64,000 bases of DNA, from assembly GCF_029407905.1 (NCBI RefSeq), contig NW_026577901.1, positions 1,922,001 through 1,986,000 of the forward strand. The letters are read 5' to 3'. Positions within the stretch are counted from its first letter, which is position 1, and the number at the start of each line of letters is the position of its first letter. Shown in pieces: positions 61,152 through 64,000 of the stretch. The stretch is from Bubalus kerabau. Its lineage: Eukaryota; Chordata; Mammalia; Artiodactyla; Bovidae. The notes beneath the pieces were generated by a model. It made no database searches. It worked only from the letters and a program-made list of their open reading frames with translations, and had not been told where the DNA came from. Made by a program: the position numbers and the translations under genes.

Positions 61152-61470
61152 ATATCGATGCACTGCTTCTGCTGCTGCTGCCGCCGCTGCTGCTGCTAAG
61201 TCGTTTCAGTCGTGTCCGACTCTGTGCGACCCCATAGACGGCAGCCCACGAGGCCCCGCAGTCCCTGGGGTTCTCTAGGCAAGAACACTGGAGTGGGTTG
61301 CCATTTCCTCCTCCCATGCATGAAAGTGAAAAGTGAACGTGAAGTCGCTCAGTGGTGCCCGACTCTTAGCGACCCCGTGGACTGCAGCCTACCAGGCTCC
61401 TCCATCCATGGGATTTTCCACGCAAGAGTACTGGAGTGGGGTGCCATTGCCTTCTCCCATATCTATGCAC
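61152..61470 (-). mobile_element. Bov-A2 SINE with target-site duplication
   Basis: On the minus strand two related Bov-A units stand in tandem. Both open with GG(A)GAAGG(C)AATGGCA-like sequence and contain a GGGGTCGC..AGAGTCGG core. They are linked by a short CACTTTTCACTTTCATGCATG segment and followed by an (AGC)n-like tail (CTGCTGCTGCCGCCGCTGCTGCTG on the plus strand). This dimer with its trinucleotide tail is the known form of ruminant Bov-A2. It is flanked by ATATCGATGCAC (61,152-61,163) and ATATCTATGCAC (61,459-61,470), 12 bp with one mismatch, which I take as the target-site duplication. The element itself spans about 61,164-61,458. The family is derived from BovB and depends on LINE machinery to move. 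The copy is non-coding. Confidence 0.92.
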
Positions 61471-61920
61471 AAGCCTGCCTAAATCATTGACTTCCAGCTA
61501 GCTTTGGGATGCCAATGACCATCCACCCTTACAAGGCAACAGAGAAGAGAAAAACACTTACCACAGGAGGTCCTGGTAAGGAACGAGGAACTAACAAGCT
61601 CCCGCCAACCAGGATTCTGCAGAGGTCAACAAGAGGTCAGTAAGAGATGGAAGACTGCAGTCCAGAGGTCCTAGCAACTTCCATCTTGCAGCAGAGACCT
61701 AGCATAGTCAAAACGAATTCAATGTTGCAAAAAATAAGTAAACAAATAAAGGACAGAAGTTCTTTGAACACATGACTGAGATTAGGGGTGAGGCAGTACA
61801 TGTACATTGCCCGGAAAATCTTAAAGTATGAGAAAGGAAAGAAATTAAAGACAACTATCAAGCTGTCCAAACTGATAAAAACGAAAGATTACACGGTTTT
61901 TTCTGTATATATTACCAGAT
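61471..61920. other. Unrecognised sequence
   Basis: Mixed-composition sequence with no gene or repeat that I can name. The run from about 61,540 to 61,700 (AAAAACACTTACCACAGG to GCAGCAGAGACCTAGCATAG) has the look of old retroviral-LTR or other transposon sequence, but I see no ends or known motif to support that. A 77-codon minus-strand frame (61,637-61,870) is hydrophobic but short and unsupported. Confidence 0.4.
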
Positions 61921-62170
61921 AATAATCTGAAAAGGAATTAAAAAAAATTCCCTTTCAATAATGTCAACATGAATACAACACTTTGCCGTGGATGTAACGA
62001 GGATGACAAGACTGGCACACTGGAAATTATACACCCTGGCTGAAAACTATCCTGAATACATGGACAGGTATTCCATAACAATGGAAAGACTTAAGATGGC
62101 AATACCATGGAATGCATCTTCAATCTGAAATGAAGATTTGATATGATTTGATCGCTCAGAGCTTTTGTGT
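61921..62170 (+). mobile_element. Possible decayed L1 LINE fragment
   Basis: The order of short pieces GAATTAAAAAAAATTCCCTTTCAATAA, GAAAACTATC, GACAGGTATTCCATAACAATGGA, GACTTAAGATGGCAATACC and AATGCATCTTCAATCTGA resembles, with many gaps, a stretch of mammalian L1 ORF2 as I remember it. No reading frame remains. This is a low-confidence call by memory; the resemblance could be chance in AT-rich DNA. Confidence 0.3.
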
Positions 62171-63007
62171 CATCAATTGTTATTAAAGTATTAATGAGAT
62201 AGAGAAAACTGCTGACTTAGACTTGAGGCGGGGTGTACGCCCTGCTGGTCTCTAGCCAGATATTCTACAGGCACTAGCAGTCAGCTAAGGAAAGAAAGGC
62301 ACTGTCTCAGGGAATGGCACCAGGCCCCTCCCCCACGACATGCCTTGAGGTCACATTGGCAGCAGGTGAGTCATCCTGGGCCAAAAACTGATTGACATGA
62401 ATCTTGAAGAAAGGCAGTATTCCAGGCAAATATATCATTTCCTTAACATAGATTAGGAGAACAAGGTACGAGGAAAACATACTGTTTTGTTCAAGTCGCT
62501 TCTGAGCCTACTGGGGGAACCGACCTGAAGCCAGAGTCCAGCAGATATACATAGGATATTTACATCGCTTAAGACAAACATTTCCTCAGGAACAAATGCA
62601 TTGCTTAGCTCAAGGTTTGTCTGCGAAATTCTTACACATCAGGAGATGGCTCTGAGCTGGGTTTCCACACACAAGAACATGAATGCAAAGGACAAGCCTG
62701 CACAGCCCATCTGCCCCCCTCCCCCACAGCCAGCAGCATTTCCAAGTGACCTCCTAAGGCCTTCCCCAAAATACAGGGGCACCTCTGGGTTTCCTGTTTC
62801 AAGCACTTCGAACACTTTTCTTAAAAAAAAAAAAAATCCTGCACACTTCTTGATAGAATGCCACAGTGCAAGGAAAACAGGCCTTCAATACTTAAACCTC
62901 CCTGTGCCAAACACTTGGGGCTTGGTTCTGTTTTGTTTTGTTTTTTAATTACACCACCACATAATTTAAACTTTTTACAATTTCTAATTATTCAGTTCCA
63001 AAACACC
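62171..63007. other. Unrecognised sequence up to the second CpG-rich segment
   Basis: Moderate-GC sequence with no recognised gene. It contains a 14-base A run (62,823-62,836) and a TTTTG-type simple repeat (about 62,930-62,946). A 115-codon plus-strand frame (62,601-62,948) is proline-rich and runs through the A run as polylysine, so it is unlikely to be coding. On the minus strand this region lies downstream of the AATAAA at 63,013-63,018. The segment 62,230-62,600 may contain an old LTR-like element, but I cannot name it. Confidence 0.4.
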
Positions 63008-63012
63008 AAACT

Positions 63013-63018
63013 TTTATT
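63013..63018 (-). promoter_or_regulatory. Possible polyadenylation signal AATAAA (minus strand), copy 2
   Basis: Minus-strand AATAAA followed after five bases by the GT-rich run GGTGTTTTGG, a plausible cleavage and polyadenylation context. The matching signal in copy 1 is at 58,567-58,572. Whether any transcript ends here cannot be told from sequence. Confidence 0.4.
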
Positions 63019-63541
63019 GCACAAGGTCCCCATGAAAAGGCCCACGCATCAGGACAGCCACAGATTCTGCCATGAAAGGGCAGCAAGGTGCCCTCCCCCC
63101 TTCTTTGCTGCCTGGGCGGCCACCAGGGTTTGAAATCCATGCACCCTACTAAGTTTCTAGGGTGCAATCCGTGGACCCTTCCCTTTCCCATCCCAGCAGG
63201 TGCTCAAGGGCCCGCTGGCTTACAAAGTGCCAGAAGCAGGGCTGGGCCAGCCGGCCAGAGTTCAGTGTTCTGTCCCTTGGACTTCCAGGGGACACTAGGC
63301 TGCTTGGGAAAACCGTGCAGACTGAGATTTTTCAGCAAAGGGGTGGAGCGGTAAAGGCCTTGACACCAAGGGCGAGGCCTTTCTGCGACCGCCAGGTTGG
63401 GGAGCTCCGAGAATGTGCCAACAGAGGGCGGAATACTTGGTTCCCTGCTCCAAGCAGTCCCAGTTCCCTGACCTGTGGCCCGCAGCCCTCCGCTGCACGC
63501 ACTAGATGTGGATCCTTGGGGACACAGGAGCGTAGGAAATG

Positions 63542-63950
63542 GGCGTTCCTAGCCACAGTGGCGACCCCCGAGAGCACAACTGGACCGAACCCCCACCCAC
63601 AGCCATCTAAATCTCGACCCGCGCAGCCCAGGTTTACCCCGCCCCGGGTGCGCTCCCGGCGCGTTTCCAGCCGCAGTGGCCACCACCGAGAGCACAACTG
63701 GGAAGCCCTCCCCCACCCCCGCCAGGAGCCGAACCCCGCCCCGCGCCACCCGGGTTCACCCCGCCCCTGCCGCACTCCCAGCGCGTTTCCAGCTGCAGTG
63801 GGGACCCCCGAGAGCACAACTGTTACCCCCCCCCACCCCCTCCCGACCAGAACCCCGACCCGCGCCGCCCGGGATCGCCCCGCCCCTGGCGCGCTCCCGG
63901 GGCGTTGCCCACTTCCACCAGGGGCTCCTGGTGAGCCCCGTCCCCACGCC
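63542..63950. repeat. Imperfect ~120-bp minisatellite in CpG-rich DNA, copy 2
   Basis: Units starting GCGTT(T/C)C(C/T)AG at 63,542, 63,661, 63,783 and (degenerate) 63,902, with spacings of 119, 122 and 119 bp. Each has CAGTGG, GAGAGCACAACTG, a C-rich middle and a GCGCTCCCGG-type end. The third unit has a nine-C run and CACCCCCTCCC (63,826-63,843), so the minus strand is G-rich there. Units are more regular than in copy 1, which has a long first unit. Confidence 0.72.
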
Positions 63951-64000
63951 CGGTTCCAGGAGAGGATCTCGGACCTCGCTACTGCCGCCAGGTCAAACAC

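Larger units (their letters stand above)
63008..64000 (-). repeat. CpG-rich duplicated segment, copy 2 (runs off the window)
   Basis: Second copy of 58,562-59,550, same orientation, period about 4,447 bp. It has a roughly 40-bp insertion relative to copy 1 near 63,130-63,170 (GGGTTTGAAATCCATGCACCC and following). Its left flank continues into ordinary sequence, so it shows what normally lies beyond the AATAAA; in copy 1 that place is satellite. A minus-strand frame is open for 222 codons to the window end (63,332-64,000). It is rich in Gly, Arg, Trp and Ala, follows the minisatellite periods, and is not kept in the same frame in copy 1, so I do not call it a gene. Confidence 0.7.

Noticed and set aside
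61540..61700. LTR-like remnant
   Set aside because: General look only; no ends, signals or duplication to support it.
58561..64000. The paired ~1-kb CpG-rich segments as LTRs of an endogenous retrovirus
   Set aside because: No TG...CA ends, primer-binding site or polypurine tract was found, and the 3.4 kb between them has no retroviral frame and contains unrelated BovB and Bov-A2 pieces.
63332..64000. 222-codon minus-strand frame open to the window edge as a partial gene
   Set aside because: Composition follows the ~120-bp minisatellite and the frame is not kept in copy 1; no recognised domain.
1..64000. A new gene-based system, such as a defence or biosynthetic cluster
   Set aside because: No supported coding gene is present; the content is satellite, SINE and LINE fragments and a non-coding CpG-rich repeat.

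Overview
The window is mammalian repeat DNA with no gene I can support. Positions 1-58,560 are one uninterrupted, same-orientation stretch of a GC- and CpG-rich tandem satellite. Its monomer is about 1.4 kb, itself built from roughly 45 diverged 31-bp sub-repeats, many ending in an ACTCGAG-like heptamer. Monomer length, 31-bp substructure and sequence style match what I know of bovine satellite I (the 1.715 g/cm3 satellite, unit about 1.40 kb). A Bov-A2 SINE and a BovB LINE 3' end on the right confirm a ruminant. Cattle or a close Bos relative is the best fit, and the site looks centromeric or pericentromeric, at an edge where satellite meets other sequence.

Using the motif GGATGAGG as a phase marker, I count 41 monomers. 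Marker positions are 917, 2321, 3725, 5130, 6535, 7939, 9340, 10739, 12575, 13977, 15396, 16815, 18220, 19625, 21029, 22435, 23840, 25245, 26650, 28055, 29460, 30866, 32271, 33676, 35081, 36486, 37891, 39296, 40698, 42090, 43496, 45015, 46418, 47816, 49652, 51054, 52469, 53873, 55276, 56680 and 58083. Two stretches are homogenised (about 1.77-7.97 kb and 17.99-40.48 kb; steps of 1,404-1,406 bp). The rest is diverged, with uneven steps (1,392-1,836 bp) and CpG decay.

A larger order sits above the monomer. The same edge block occurs at 1, 15,899 and 51,556. It divides the satellite into three super-units. Unit 1 (1-15,898) is edge block, short homogeneous array, diverged block A. Unit 2 (15,899-51,555) is edge block, 16-monomer array, diverged block C, diverged block B (a copy of A). 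Unit 3 (51,556-58,560) is edge block and diverged block D, cut off by the satellite end. Inside the large array a six-monomer block of 8,431 bp is itself duplicated, and each copy carries a different, very recent single-monomer duplication. Several anomalies are whole multiples of 31 bp (434 bp = 14 sub-repeats; about 120 bp, near 4), which points to unequal exchange in sub-repeat register.

At 58,560 the satellite stops abruptly. The last 5.4 kb holds a CpG-rich segment present twice (58,562-59,550 and 63,008-64,000, spaced about 4,447 bp). Each copy contains an imperfect ~120-bp minisatellite and a minus-strand AATAAA signal. Between them lies ordinary AT-richer sequence with a BovB fragment, a G-quadruplex-like tract, a Bov-A2 SINE with target-site duplication, and possibly a worn L1 fragment. 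Long open frames in the satellite, up to 472 codons, are by-products of low stop-codon density. Satellite, SINE and LINE names rest on recalled family features, not on a database search.
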